A stretch of DNA of 64,000 bases, taken from assembly GCF_000002865.3 (NCBI RefSeq), contig NW_001865051.1:668728-732727 (forward strand). The letters are read 5' to 3'. Within the stretch, counting starts at the first letter, position 1. The number at the start of each line of letters is the position of its first letter. The stretch is from Monosiga brevicollis MX1. Its lineage: Eukaryota > Opisthokonta > Choanoflagellata > Craspedida > Salpingoecidae. This document shows positions 1-17,652 of this stretch, piece by piece. The translations under genes and the position numbers were made by a program. The notes beneath the pieces are model-generated. The model made no database searches and was not told the origin of the DNA. It was given only the letters and a program-made list of their open reading frames with translations.

Positions 1-30
1 CCTCGCTCACCATCTTTGCCTGTCCCTCAG

Positions 31-456
31 GTGCAATACGTTGATTTTGGTAACAGCGAGTCCGTCAGCAAGAAGGATTGCGCGCCTTTGCCGGCTGGCT
101 GCAATGCCCTGGCTCCCCAGGCTCAGTTGGTGAAGCTGGCCTTCCTCAAGCCCGTGCCCGAAGACTGGCGCAACGAGTGCTGCCAGGTGCTCCGTGATCT
201 TGTGCTGAACAAGAAGGTTCTCTGCAACACTGAATACACCGAGGAGGGTGTGCCTTGCGTCACTCTGAAGGATGGTCAGAGCGATGCCGATTTGACCACC
301 GAGCTTGTGACGGCTGGCTACGGCATTGTCGCGCCCCGTCGCGAGCCCGCCTTCCGTTCCATCATTCAAACGCTGATGACGCAGATGAACGCTGCCAAGA
401 GCTCGCGTGCTGCCATCTGGGTTTACGGTGACATCACAGAAGATGAGCCTTTTTAA
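31..456 (+). CDS. SND1: SND1 (Tudor-SN), last exon, partial
   Basis: This is the C-terminal end of staphylococcal nuclease domain-containing protein 1, a conserved RNA-binding protein with four SN-like domains, a Tudor domain and a final partial SN domain, linked to transcription, splicing and RNA decay. The window starts inside an intron that ends in a pyrimidine-rich tract plus CAG at 28-30; the exon then reads VQYVDFGNSE, the Tudor-type beta strand, and ends with AAKSSRAAIWVYGD, which matches the family's AKSARLNLWRYGD, before TAA at 454-456. About 141 residues are visible. The upstream nuclease domains lie outside the window. The family call is confident; nothing looks broken. Confidence 0.9.
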   Translation: MQYVDFGNSESVSKKDCAPLPAGCNALAPQAQLVKLAFLKPVPEDWRNECCQVLRDLVLNKKVLCNTEYTEEGVPCVTLKDGQSDADLTTELVTAGYGIVAPRREPAFRSIIQTLMTQMNAAKSSRAAIWVYGDITEDEPF

Positions 457-892
457 AATGGCAAGCTGCAAGCACTGCACATCACCCACCACCAGGATGA
501 TGAGAGAGAGGGAGAGAGAGAGTTGGGGGAGGTATGGACAAGGCTCTGCATCACGTGTGTTACGTGGCTTGACGGATGCATGAGTCAGGCTGATGAGCCA
601 AAACTCTTTTTGACCAAGAATTGAAACGAAATTGTGTTCAATTGCATTCAAGGGCATATCACATTCGAAAGTGCATTCACACATCTGCAAGAGTTTGGGC
701 CACTGGGGCGGGTTGTTGATCATGTTATTAACTGAATTGGTTGCTATTGATATGTATGTGATGCGACAGCAAAGCATCTTGAATGCTGAATGATGACAGT
801 GTCACCCATTTAAACTTGACGAGGCACGTTGACAACTGCGAGGATATTCCCTGATCACACCACAATTGCCAGCAGGATGGCCTGAGGCAAAG
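457..892. other. Convergent intergenic spacer
   Basis: About 436 bases between the SND1 stop and the stop of the opposite-strand LRR gene. It should hold both 3' untranslated regions. A short GA-rich run lies at about 500-522. I see no further gene. Confidence 0.6.
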
Positions 893-3800
893 TCACTCAT
901 CCAGCAGCATCTCCACACGAGGATGACGCTGCTCAAGCAGACTGAGAAAGAATAGAATGCGGTCCATTTCCCTGGCCGTAATGAGAGAGGCTTGACTTCG
1001 CCGCACCCGCTCAAGCACCCAGTACAGGAGAACGACTCGTTCCTTGAAAGTTTCGTCAAACGCATGGTGCAGGAACCAACGCCACGGGGTCAGCCTGAGC
1101 AAGCCATTCAGGCGCTTGGCCAGCGGACAGCGAGGAAGGCGCAGCCTACAGAGACGAATCGATTCAAAAGGGCTTGTCTTTGAGCAAATGTCAACGTGCT
1201 CAAGTTCCTGCAGATTGTGGTGCCCTTGGGCGCTGGCTACCTACCTCAAGTTGAGCAAGGAGGTGTTTTTGCGGAGAGCATCGCGCAATGGTAACGCCGT
1301 GGTTTCCAATAGCTCAAATTTGCCCTCCAAGCTACCACGGCACAGTGTCGATGGGTTGTCAGGCGATACGACAGGGGCACTCATTTGCCAGGCTTGCAGG
1401 GTCAACTCACCATAGCGTGACGAGACGCTCGTGATGAACAAGAAGCGTGCTGGCCGTGCGAATCGACCGACGGTCAATTGAGGTCCCCTTCAGGCTGTTA
1501 AACGAGACGTGGTTTTCCATATGTGAAGTCTCCAATCGCATGTGACATGTGGCATGGACGGACCCAAGTACAAGGCGTCGTGGAAGACACCTACGTGAGT
1601 TCGTGCAGAGTCGGGATGTTTGCCGCAGCCTGAATGAGCCGGCCCGTCTCCTCATCGGAGAGCTGGGCATCCAGAATGCGTAGGTATTTCAAATGATGGT
1701 TGTGCGACAGGGCCTCACAAATGCGATCCAGCGTGACGCGCGACATGGCACCCCGTCCGCAATGAACCCTATGCCAGCATCAAAGGATAGCGACGAGTCA
1801 GTGTGCGTGTTGCTTTGAACATGCATGGCACGCACAAAATCACCCGACGCACTCAAACTCGGTGCAGCGAGCATCGTCCAAGGCTACCAAACGATAAGCG
1901 GCCATCAGCTGCTCGTGGCCGCTGACGACCTCCACCTGTCGCTGGCCCAGGGTTTCACTCAACTCCAGCAAGCTACCCAAAGAGGCACTGCTATTCTGTA
2001 GGCTAAGGTCGCGCACCCATGCCAGGAGTTGAGCATTTGGGGGCATCAAGGATGCGAGCTACGGTCATCAAGTTCTCTTTGACAGTCAAGTCACACTCAA
2101 AACGACGTACTCAAGTCGAAGAAGGTGGGGCAGACTGGCCAAACTGGTGCACACTTTGGCATCAAACTCGTGTGGCCACGCAAGACCGTGTAGGCTGACG
2201 CGATGTAAATTTGGATTGCGCAACAGGGTCGCACACAAGGCATCAATCCCCGCAGAAGTCAGCGTTGCGCACTCAAACCTGAAGGTACATCTCATGACAA
2301 AATGAGGCGAGCAAGAGGCAGCAGTGCTGGTCTGGCCAACACATGGGGCACGGGGGAAAGAGGGCATCGGGCCCATGCAGCTTGGTCGCTCTGTGCTCAT
2401 GGTCACGCCAAAATTCAATTCACTCACGCTAGATCCTGGACAGAATTGGGAATCGCTTCGATAATGTCCACACTGGCCGCTTCGCCGAGGATGTCATATC
2501 GGAAGCTGTCATCATAAAACGTTGGCAGAAGCCAAGCCATTCAAATGAGGTTGAACTGCACTTTGCCCACTTGAAAGTTTGCGGGATTTCGGCCCTGCTT
2601 CCATTGAAACGAACCTGAGAGCCAAACGGCTCAAGCCTGCTTTATGCTCAAGAAGTGAGACCAAGGCTTGTGTCTCGTTTGGGGATGGCGTGTGCATGCG
2701 CAATCTATGATCGGCGACAGCACACCCGACTCAACGGGCACGCCCCACGAGCAGAGTATGTCAAAAAAATGAGGCACGTACGAGAAGCTGTTGCAGGCAC
2801 GCGCCATACGAATGCCATCGATGGCAGCACATCGGGTTTCTTCTGGTAAGAGGCCAATATCGTAGCTGCAGTGATACAAGGATAGTCAGCAGGGCAACAG
2901 AGCATTGGCCCAAAGGCTCATTGCGTCAGTGTAACAAAACGGCATTGTGCACTAACTTGATAGTTGCCACGTGGTGATTCAAGCGAAGGCCTCTGGCTAA
3001 GAGCTCGTGGGTATGCAAATCAACTTCGAGGCCAGACATGCTACCCAAGTTGACAGTAGTGGCGAGAGACACAAACAAAGCACGAGGATTGTGCATGAAT
3101 GCGAAAGGTTCTTACGGCTTTCAAGCTCGACATGAGATATGCGAGCGATATTTGGCCCAGCAGCAAGAAAACAAACGTCAAGCATGCAGTTGCAGCCCGA
3201 TCCTCGAGGATGTCCAGGAGTGTTTGAATTTGTGCGTGCTCAGCACAAATCACGCTACCGCCTCGTCGCAAGAGTATGCGGGCCAGCCGCAGCTTGAGGC
3301 TAAAGGGGACGATAGCACCGTCCAAACTGCACCAAAGCAAAGAGGCATGGTCGGTGAACGCGCGAGGCGCGCAAGGAGTGCCTACCAAGCCAATCTCGAT
3401 CATCCCAAGCATAAAGGGCATCGACCCTCGCGATGCTGATTATTTTTGCCATTACTGACCTGAGATGCTTAATCTGCTTACAAGCTTGAACAGCAGACTG
3501 CAAATGTTCGCCGTCGTCCTTGCCCACGGTTAATCCATTTAGACTGGGTGATGAGCAAGCATGTGAGAGAAAAATCTAGCATCGGTAAGGGAGTGAAGGA
3601 ACACAGGTGCACGAATAGCTCTTCAGCCCGCGACAGCTTCTCTGCCCATGATGAACGCACTCAATCGAAGTCAAGTGAGTGTTGTGAGGCAATGCTTGCA
3701 GAAGGAGCTTGAAGCCGGATTGATTGAGACCCGTGTAGCTTAGTCTGCGTACGCCACAACAATGCCACGTTAGAGCACACGAGTTTGAGTGGTGAGTTGC

Positions 3801-4742
3801 TGCTTTAAGTCACAGCCCGTCGCTCATTGGTGTGCGAGCAGACTGACGCGAGATGAGTGTGCTCAGGATCATTCAGTTGTACCCGCGCGATTGCCATGGC
3901 AGCCTCGACCTGCAGAGTGAAAAAAAAAAAAAAAAAAAAAAAGTGGGACCGCACCAAAGCAAAATGCCGTGAGCGATTGAGTGGGATCTGGCCAAATGTC
4001 AACATAATGCACCTACTTTCTCCATGCCCAAAACCAAGAGGCCTGGTCGTCGCAGGGAGGCCATTGCGAGGTACAGGCGGCCGTGCCATGTCATATCATT
4101 GTGGTACAATAGCAGTTCCTGTAGAGAAGCATTGCGCTCAAGCGCCTTGACAAGCACTTCAATGCCGGCATCCTGAATGCCGGCACTGGACAAGCTATAG
4201 GATTGAACCATCAGACGCCTTGTGCATGAGAGAGAATCNNNNNNNNNNNNNNNNNNNNNNNNNNNNNNNNNNNNNNNNNNNNNNNNNNNNNNNNNNNNNN
4301 NNNNNNNNNNNNNNNNNNNNNNNNNNNNNNNNNNNNNNNNNNNNNNNNNNNNNNNNNNNNNNNNNNNNNNNNNNNNNNNNNNNNNNNNNNNNNNNNNNNN
4401 NNNNNNNNNNNNNNNNNNNNNNNNNNNNNNNNNNNNNNNNNNNNNNNNNNNNNNNNNNNNNNNNNNNNNNNNNNNNATCATTGTCCTTCAGCTAGCGGTC
4501 GTAACAGCCACGCCGTTAAAGAGTGTAAGACACAGTTGGTCAAGACTTTGGTGTGGGTGCTTGCTTTCGCGCTCAACTCGCGGTATTATGGTTCCTGCCC
4601 ATCTCTGTTGTTGTGGGTGAACTGGACAACCTCATACCCAAGATATTCAAGCCCGGGGTGCTCGGCCACCAGGGTTGAGACCAGCTCCAGCTCATGAACT
4701 CCGAGATCACATCCATTGAGTTTCAAATGCTGCAATACACAC

Positions 4743-4793
<51 letters not shown>

Positions 4794-7149
4794 AGGGTTA
4801 GGAGGCTTGCGTGAAATCTTCAGCAGCGCACAGACTTGTCAAATTACCTTGAGTTTCTTGTGATAGATCAAGCTTTGGCAAAGCACTTTGCATGAGGTGC
4901 GAACGCCTTGTGGGTTGCGTGAAAGGCTAGGTATTTGCGGTGGAAAGCCAATTTAAAAAAACAGCAAAACCGACAAAGCAAGTGTAAGATGCGGGCAGGT
5001 ATTCAGGGACCACCGAAAAGGCTTGAAGAGGATGAGATCTAGCAGCATCTTCTAATCGGCCATCTTAAAACCCCATCGTACTTGAGGCTCTCCACCGAAG
5101 CATTGTGCTTGAGGGCTGCAGCGATGGCGCGAACGATTGTGGGCTTCAAGTCACAGCCGCTCAAGCTAAAGACATGGGATGACATGATCGAACAAAACGG
5201 CCGTTTTCAGCTGAGGTCTTTGACCTTGCATAGGTACAATAAATCACAGCGCATAGAAAATACCCTCAACGAGGGCGCACATACTTCAGGCTGACCAGGG
5301 TCTCATGTTGCTTGAGCTCGAGGGCAAAGTACTTCCATGAGGATGTGTCCATGAACCAGTCTGCTTGTGATAGGCTACGGTGGCAAGTACATGGGTAGCG
5401 GTACAAGTGAGCACGAGGCAAGATGATTGCACGCCAAACACGCTTACTAAAAGCTTGTGCTGCTTCTGTTCCATGTATCGTACAATTTCCCCTTCGACTT
5501 GATTTTGTGATCACCATGTGCTCTGCGACAGTCAACGCGAACGGCCTACGTACTCTAAGTCTTCCATACTCGGCTGCGTCTCAAGCTGAAGGAGGAGGCG
5601 CACGACATTCATGTTGTCACAGATTAAGGTGCCTTCGCGTTCAACCATCACGCGTAGCAGATGCACCCTGGATTGAATGCTGATGCTTGGGTTGCGTTGA
5701 ACACTAAACCAAGCAAGCACCAGTGTATCCGGCATCAGTCGGCTCGATGGAGGACAACCGGCAGACACGGGTGAACAGAATTGCTCAAAAGCGTTCTTAA
5801 AAGGAACTCACTCAAGCACATGAAGGCTCGTATTGAACTGCAATATGTCGCAGAGCTGAAGGACATCTTTGGTAGTCAAGCAGTTGCGTGATAGGCTGAG
5901 CAGCGCCAGCAAAGCATATTTGAGAAATCGTTACCTCGTGCAGTGTGTGAGGTGATTCACCAGCCATTGCTTCCTCTTGCGTTTTTTTTTTCCCTCTCTC
6001 TCTTCGGGGGGGCTTCCATTCCCTCTTTTCGACAACCATGATCTTAAGTTTTGGATTCCATACTTACTCGAGCACACTCAGACTGGTCGTGTGCATCAGG
6101 CCGTTGAGCAGTGGGCGCATGTGGCTTCGCGTCAAGTAGTTGCGGCTCAGTCTGTTAAGATAGGCGTTGGTTTTAGCAAGGGTTGTGAGGTTCAAAAAAA
6201 AAAAAAAAAAGAAGGTTTTGGAATGCGCCACGTCGATGACACGTACGCAAGGATTTCAAGGTTGGCAGATTCCGTCAAAAAGTCGGCCACAAAGCCGACA
6301 GCATTCTCGGTCAGGGTAAGTCCCGAGAGGCTGTGGTGCCACAAGAGCGAGCCGGGATTTCAGTCATCCGTTGGCTGGAAAGTGAATCAGCATTTGCGCC
6401 TGAACATGGGCGAGGTACGCGTACTCACCTGAGGTGCCGCAGAGACGAGCAGTCCCGCAGCATGCCCAATACGTCTTCAATATCATCCTCTTGCACATGA
6501 GTACAATCATCAATGCTGCCAACAGATAGGGGTGTAACGTGAAATGAGTCTGCCAAGTTGGCCACTGGCAAGGAAAGGAAATAGGATGCAAGGTCCGCTA
6601 CCTACCTGAGGCCCTCAAGGCTGTGCTGGCAGTTTTCAAGCAACTGAAGAAGTTGCTCCATCGCCTCCTTGTCGAAGCGATAGTGGGACAAGCTATGCCC
6701 CATGCACGCCGTGTCAGTTCGTACCAGCGCTTGAGCCTGGGCTCATTTAAAACGATGGTGCAGCAGCAAGATCGAGATGCCGAGTTGAAGCGAATCATCA
6801 GACCTGATGTCATCGGGCGGCTTGGCTTGGGCAGAAAGAAGGTCCAGTGCAGTCATCAGCTGTGATTGGCAGGATTTCGGTCATATCAGCCGCCATGTTT
6901 CAGGGCTCAAGAGGCTCGTGCAGCAAATTCGGAAAAAGACACTGACTCGATCGTCGCATTCATCGCCGGGCGACGAGGGGATGTACTCGAGATTCCAGCT
7001 CCGACTAAAAGCCAGCCGAATTCGTCTCGTCATGGGGCCAAACATTACGCTCAGTTGGGTAAATACAAAGTCAAGCCGTACCTGGGTGAGCCAATAGGCA
7101 TGCCGCCCCAGGCAACCGAGGAGGAGCGCAGCGGTGGAAGAGACGACAT
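893..7149 (-). CDS. Leucine-rich-repeat (ribonuclease-inhibitor type) protein, 28 exons
   Basis: A protein of about 968 residues built almost wholly of RI-type leucine-rich repeats. Exons (high to low): 7149-7082, 7004-6947, 6859-6804, 6692-6606, 6515-6429, 6330-6247, 6151-6068, 5895-5812, 5703-5554, 5374-5285, 5165-5082, 4926-4848, 4729-4638, 4194-4017, 3909-3848, 3744-3661, 3543-3460, 3326-3177, 3040-2957, 2865-2782, 2704-2615, 2505-2428, 2278-2111, 2002-1859, 1768-1595, 1494-1411, 1331-1245, 1145-893. They sum to 2907 bases, a whole number of codons. Typical repeats read LSRNCLTTKDVLQLCDILQ and LTLTENAVGFVADFLTES. The start ATG has a good context (GCCACCATG). No signal peptide, kinase, NACHT or other effector domain is visible, so it is probably an intracellular scaffold. 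The last exon (about 84 residues) is not repeat-like. An exon could be hidden in the 4239-4476 gap, although the phases fit without one. Confidence 0.75.
4239..4476. other. Assembly gap (238 N)
   Basis: A run of N inside an intron of the LRR gene, between the exons at 4638-4729 and 4017-4194. Flanking exon phases match without a missing exon, but one in-phase repeat exon could be lost here. Confidence 0.99.
4744..4792. repeat. (GA)n microsatellite
   Basis: A nearly pure GA run in an intron of the LRR gene. On the transcribed strand it reads as CT, so it may add to a polypyrimidine tract. Confidence 0.95.
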
Positions 7150-8418
7150 GGTGGCTCGGTCACTTGTATTGTCGAGGCTGAGCGTGCCGTGGCTCTGACA
7201 GAAGTTGAGTATGGTGGGGAAGCTGGACTAATGACGCAGCGACTCCCAAGGTGTAGCAAAAGATGCAAAGGGCCCAATATAGGTTTAGAACTGCCGTGCT
7301 GTTCTCAACAGTCATGGCAGGTCGCGAGGACAGCCATTTTTGCAGTTTTTCTGGGGAGAGCCTGGGTGGATGTTGAAGTGCCACGATGATGGCTGTGCTG
7401 GTGCGTATGGCTGCGCTGGTGTGCATGAGTGGCAACGGTGAGCAAGCAAAGTGGTGACGAGCGTCGCTTGCTGGTTGCAGTCCAGGGTCCTACCAAACGG
7501 CGCACAGCTGCGGGTGCACTTGTGTGGCACCCGGGCTGCGCTAGTGGTGAACCGGAGCAAAGGCGATATGTTGGCCTGCGTATACAAACGGGTGCGAGAT
7601 TGACACGAACGCAAGACAGAGACATTAGTTGATCAGAGCCGAGGCCTCTTTTAAAACGTGAGGCGGCAGTCATTACCGATCGTCGGAGATCGAGCTGGTT
7701 CCGCGCGCCCGTATGGTGTTTACGTCTGAGATCGATCAACCCAAAGAGATCAACAGGGGCGCCAATCTCGAATATCACTCGCTTATGCACCCCAACTCTG
7801 CTTGGTCTGAAGGATCTGGTCCTTTGTGCACCGCAACAAAGAGACAGAGACAGAGGCGAAGCAGGAGGAGGAGGAGGAGGAGGAGGAGGAGGAGGAGGAG
7901 GAGGAGGAGGAGGAGAGGGCGCTTGGGGCGTAAGTAGTAGCAGAGCCAACCAATTCAAAAAAAAAAAAAATACACACACACAACAACAACAACAACAACT
8001 TGGAGCCAAATCGCATAACGTAACGCTTCATTCGCGTTCTGTCTCTGTCTCTCTGTCTCTGTCTCTGTCTCTCTCCTTTCTGTCTTTGCTCTTTATTCTC
8101 TCTTTCTCTCTCTCTTCTCTCTCACTCCTCTCTCATCTGAAATCTTCTTTCTGCTTCTCTCTGCTTCTCTCTGCGATCTTGCAAAGCAGAAGCAATGCTA
8201 TTGTCAGCGCCCAACAGCAAGCCAGTGCAACACACCATGACATCTTTGTCACCCTTTTGTCGCATCATGACTACAAGTGTGTGGTGCTGAGTGAGTTTGG
8301 TCATTGTATTTCAAGGGGGTAAGGTGGGGCATTGAGCACAGTCACAAGGGTGAGTGAAAGGATAGGAGGAGAGGGGGAGGATGTCAACTTGATTCTGAAA
8401 AGCAAGGTGGCGTCTGTC
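7150..8418. other. Spacer between NXF1 3' end and LRR 5' end
   Basis: About 1.27 kb upstream of the LRR start and downstream of the NXF1 stop, both on the minus strand. It holds a (GGA)n run at 7862-7915, A-rich and (CAA)n stretches near 7957-8000 and a CT-rich tract at about 8038-8175. Open frames here are made of these repeats. It is the likely promoter and 5' untranslated region of the LRR gene; a further 5' non-coding exon is possible. Confidence 0.55.
7862..7915. repeat. (GGA)n microsatellite
   Basis: About 17 tandem AGG/GGA units in the intergenic spacer; translated frames here are only poly-Arg, poly-Glu/Gly or poly-Ser/Pro artefacts. Confidence 0.95.
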
Positions 8419-13440
<5,022 letters not shown>

Positions 13441-15238
13441 GCGCAGTTTAGCGACCGTAAGGTCGTGGCCATCAAGCGTGACGACATCAAGCTCTTGACC
13501 CTCGACCGCACCGAAGGATGCTTTGGTTTGTCTCGCATCCCTTGGCTTTGGCACAATGTTCGAGCCCTCCCATGCTCTGACCATACCCCACTTTGGCATG
13601 GCCTGGCCCTCGTGACCTTAGGCTGGTACAAGGGCCAATGTCGCCTCCGCTCAGGTGGAGCCGATGCGGCTTCGCGGGTCATAGATGTTGGCGTCAAACT
13701 TCTTTCCACTGATGCAACAGTGTTGCACATCAAGGCGCTCACCAAGGTTTGTATCGCGCGCCTTCAGTCGTGCAAGCAACTGCGCGCAACCCACACGGAA
13801 CCTTTCTCCACTTCAGTCTTCACAGTTCTCATTCGAATATTTGCTACTGTTACCAACCTCTACCGCTGGCGCCACATCGCCTCTTCCTTCTGGCTCCGTA
13901 TCTGTCAATAATTCCGCTACTCCGTCTCCAGGAAGCTGCCATGCTCAGCCATTTTGATCATCCAAACGTTCTCAAGCTGATCGGCATGCACCGCCCAGGC
14001 CCCCCCGTCATGCTCATCCATGAGGACATCAGCACCGGAAGCCTCATCCGGTCTGTTGCCCTGACCCGTTTGTGCCGCGCTTCCAAATGATTCTTGTTGG
14101 CGCAGAGCTCACCCACCGATTCACACAGCTATCTCAAAAAGGATCTTGATGCCGCCATCCTACGAAAATTTGCCGTTGACATCTGCAAAGGCATGAATTA
14201 CCTCCATCGGTAAAATCTCCCGCTCTGTTCTTTGCGCCCTTGCCAAACAAGCAAAGAAGCAAGAATTTCCTCACTCTCGAGCATTTGTAAACCCCTTTTC
14301 TTGATTTGTTTTCTAGGCAAAAAGTCGTGCATTGGGATCTCGCTTCAAGAAACATCTACCTCAACCCCTCTCTTCAGTGCAAAATTGCCAATCTAGGTCG
14401 CGAAAAGGTCAGAAGCAAGCTGCAGCAGTATCTACCATGCCTCCTGCTGGTTTGTCGAATGCGACACGCCTCTTTCTCACCAGCCCGGTCCGCACCCAGG
14501 CCACCACGGACAAGGCGCCAGATGGCTTTTATACTTCGCCGGCCGGTACCTTACTCATGCGGTACGCATCGCCCCGGTGCGGCGGTGACCTTTGCCTTAT
14601 GCCAGCAGCCTCACCTCGATTCTGATCCGTCCTAGCTGGTCGCCCCCTGAAGTGGGTATGACCGAGGGCAGTATTCGTCGCGTCAATCCAGCCGAGGACC
14701 TCTGGTGCTTTGGCTTTTTGTTGTACGAAATCTACACCAAAGGTGCGTTCTCGCACGTCGCTCAGAAACATCTCAAGAAAGAAATCCCTTTATCGTCCCA
14801 CAACTGAGATTCGGGCCCCGCCCGCTGCATGGCAGGCCGTATCCCATATGGCAAAAGCACCTGGACAGATCCACAGCAGTACCTAGATACCATGGTCGAA
14901 ATGCAGGAAGGCGGTATTCTGCCTCAGCCTGAAGTTTGCCCAGACGATGCCTACTCGATCATGGTTGACTGTTGGTCGCACGATCCCAAAGACCGCCCCA
15001 CTTTTGCCGTACGTCGAGACCTGTCCAGTTCTGACCTGACCCGCCCATGCCTCCCCCATCTCTTGACCCTTCTTTCCTCATCTTCACCCCTGCCTTACTC
15101 CTTAAAACTTCCATGCAGTCGGTCGAGTCTCGTCTGAGTTCTGCAGATGCTTTTACGGAGCTCGAGCAGGTGCTCGCGTAAGTTGTGCAGTGCTTTCGTT
15201 CCTTTGTCACACGCGTCTTCTCCCAACCCCAACCCCCC

Positions 15239-15288
<50 letters not shown>

Positions 15289-17652
15289 TGCTGACACCCT
15301 TTGTTTCTCGCTGATTGCAACAGGAGTGTTGCATCAGCGGCAATCATGGATGGCTTTGAAGCAAGCAAAGTAACTTCACCTGAGCCCAAGCGCAGCCCAA
15401 CGCCTGGCGGTGCACGCGATCACATTGTGCCACCGCAGGCACCCGCGTCAATTGGTTGGGCCGCTGACAATCACAACCAGGATGACTTTGACCCCTTGCA
15501 AGTCGATCTTGACCTGTTTGAAACGGTGCGCCTCATCATCGACACGCCTTACAAAGTCCAGCCCCAGTCCCTTGACCGTTTTTATGTGGCATCATCCTCA
15601 AATCCTGCTCGGGGGAGGTGTCCTTTTTTTCTTTTTTTCTTTTTTCTTTTTTTTAAAAAAAAAACCCCCCTCACTTTGTTTTCCACCATCTTGTTCCACC
15701 CCACCCGATAGTCGCCCGATGAACACCAGGTCGTTGATTTGAGCCCGGAGGTTGATGAAGCGGCTATGCGCTCACCCACACCACAAAAGTCTCTGAACGT
15801 GGATCAGGCCAACGATTTGATTTCGGCCCTCATCACACAACAAGACGTAACGGGCTTTCCCGACGAAGCCATATCACCACGTAGCAGCGTTTCACCTCTC
15901 GACAAGGATATGGATGATGACCTGGATGACTCTGCTGATCGCCGAGGCAGCAAGCTCTCTAACCGCAGCGTCTCCTTTGCCGACGAAGTCACCGTGATTC
16001 GGGGACAAGATAAGAAAAACAAACAAGGTGCCCCCGCCACGGCAGCTCCGAAGCCAGCCCTCCCCACCATGCCGGAGAGGAAGGCCGAAGGTGCTGTGTC
16101 GTCCCAAAATGGACCCCGAAATCTCAAGAAGCGACCGACACCCTTTGCCAGCAATCGACCTCGCCTCAGTGCAGAGGACGATATGAAGGCCACCAAACCA
16201 TTGACTTCGCATGGTGCACAAAGTTCCCCGCCTGTAGTCCCAGCGGCTTCACCCGCTCTGGATACAGACATTCCACCTCCGCCGCCCACAGCCCAAGAGT
16301 TATTACAGTCAGCCAAGCCCACGGTACGGGGCAGTGCTGCAGCTCGCGCTCGCGCGGCCGCTCAATCTGCTTCATCGACATCATCGGCGTCCACGCCAGA
16401 GCGCGTAACTTTTCGACCCTCGGCAGCAGCGCGCGCACATGCGCGACAAGCTGCCCGTCCACGCGATTCCTTTCCATCTTTTGCATCGGCCAATGCAACC
16501 TACTCGCGCCTGGCCGAAACCGCACCGGCAGCCGCTGGTCAGCCCCTACCTCCTCGCATGTCGGGGGATTACGGCTTTGGGTCCGCGTTGGAACAAATGC
16601 CCACATCTCAGTCTACTAAACCCCTGCACCCTGCCAAGGAGGCCCCGATGCCTGTCCAGTCCGCACACCCGGCGACACACGCGTCCGCCGCACCAGCCCA
16701 TATGCTCTACCCTCCCCTGAATGCTGCGCAAGAGCAGCAAATGCAGAATGAGTGGCAGCGTCAACGAGCTGCGCCCCCCTCCTCCTCGGGCTCACTGTTG
16801 GGACCTCAAGTTCATACCACGTCACGTCTTCTGCACGAAAACGCCACACTGCGGGCTGACCTCATCGCCATGCGTAATGCGGTGGCCGAGGCCTTGGATC
16901 TTGCTGAGCAAAAACGCCAGGAGCGTGAGGCCCAGTTGCAGGAGATTCAGTTTCAACAGTCCGCACTGGCACAGCAAGCGCAGGCTTTGGCTGCTCAGGA
17001 GCAGGCGTTGCGTAATCGCCACGCTCAAGCGCAGCAGCGCTCCTCGCAACTTCAAGCTCTAGCAAGCAGTATGGGGGGTCCTGCGCCGTCCATTCAACCC
17101 AACATGCATCAGTATGCGCGCGGACTCGGCCCTGACGCGGATTATGCCCCAGAGGTGTATGATGTCAATGCTTCATCAACCCAGCCATCACGTGCGGTGC
17201 TAAACCACCATCACGGGGCTGACCTGATCTCGGCCGCTGAATTGCAGTCCAATTTCGAACGCAAACTTTCCATGCCGCCAGCGCCAGCCCACGCGCGTGC
17301 ACGAGGATCCTCGATTGACTTTGGCTTTCCTGACGAAGCGCAGCGACGTCGATCAACGCAGTATGGCTTTGAACCCAATTACAGCCAGGGCCAAGATCGC
17401 GCTGGCCCAGGCAACGATGAGGGCGAATACTTGGATGTTGAGGACGACGGTGCTGATGATGCTTCGGATGGATCAAACTACCGGCACCCGCTCAACTCAC
17501 AGGTAAAACGCTGCCTCACTTTGCTGATGCTGTCGCGGCACCACACTTTTTAAGTTGACCTCACAGATGTGCCTTGTTTCCCTCCCTCAAACATTCACAC
17601 AACGCAGGTACTTTCACGAATTCAAAGCCTGATCGCCACGGCCCCTCGATAA
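13441..17652 (+). CDS. Tyrosine-kinase-type pseudokinase with coiled-coil tail (5' end not resolved)
   Basis: A protein kinase domain of the tyrosine-kinase group followed by a long tail. Exons include 13441-13525, 13622-13746, 13932-14050, 14108-14209, an exon from 14317, then others to 17501 and 17608-17652 (TAA 17650-17652). Seen in order: degenerate P-loop TEGCFGWYKG, beta-3 lysine VGVKLL, alpha-C glutamate KEAAML, hinge [12 protein letters not shown], catalytic loop HWDLASRN in place of HRDLAARN, KIANLG in place of the DFG motif, LLMRWSPPEV for the P+1/APE segment, [16 protein letters not shown] and [14 protein letters not shown]. The lysine, glutamate and catalytic-loop aspartate remain, but the DFG aspartate is asparagine, so catalysis is doubtful. 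The tail (from about 15325) is Ser/Pro/Ala-rich with a coiled coil at about 16820-17080. No transmembrane segment is seen, but the N-terminus is missing. Confidence 0.75.
15240..15286. repeat. (CA)n microsatellite
   Basis: A CA run in the pseudokinase intron just after the kinase-coding exons, about 40 bases upstream of the acceptor of the tail exon. Confidence 0.95.

Noticed and set aside
7305-8031. Minus-strand frames with poly-Cys, poly-Pro and poly-Ser
   Set aside because: They are translations of the (GGA)n, (CAA)n and A-rich simple repeats between two genes.
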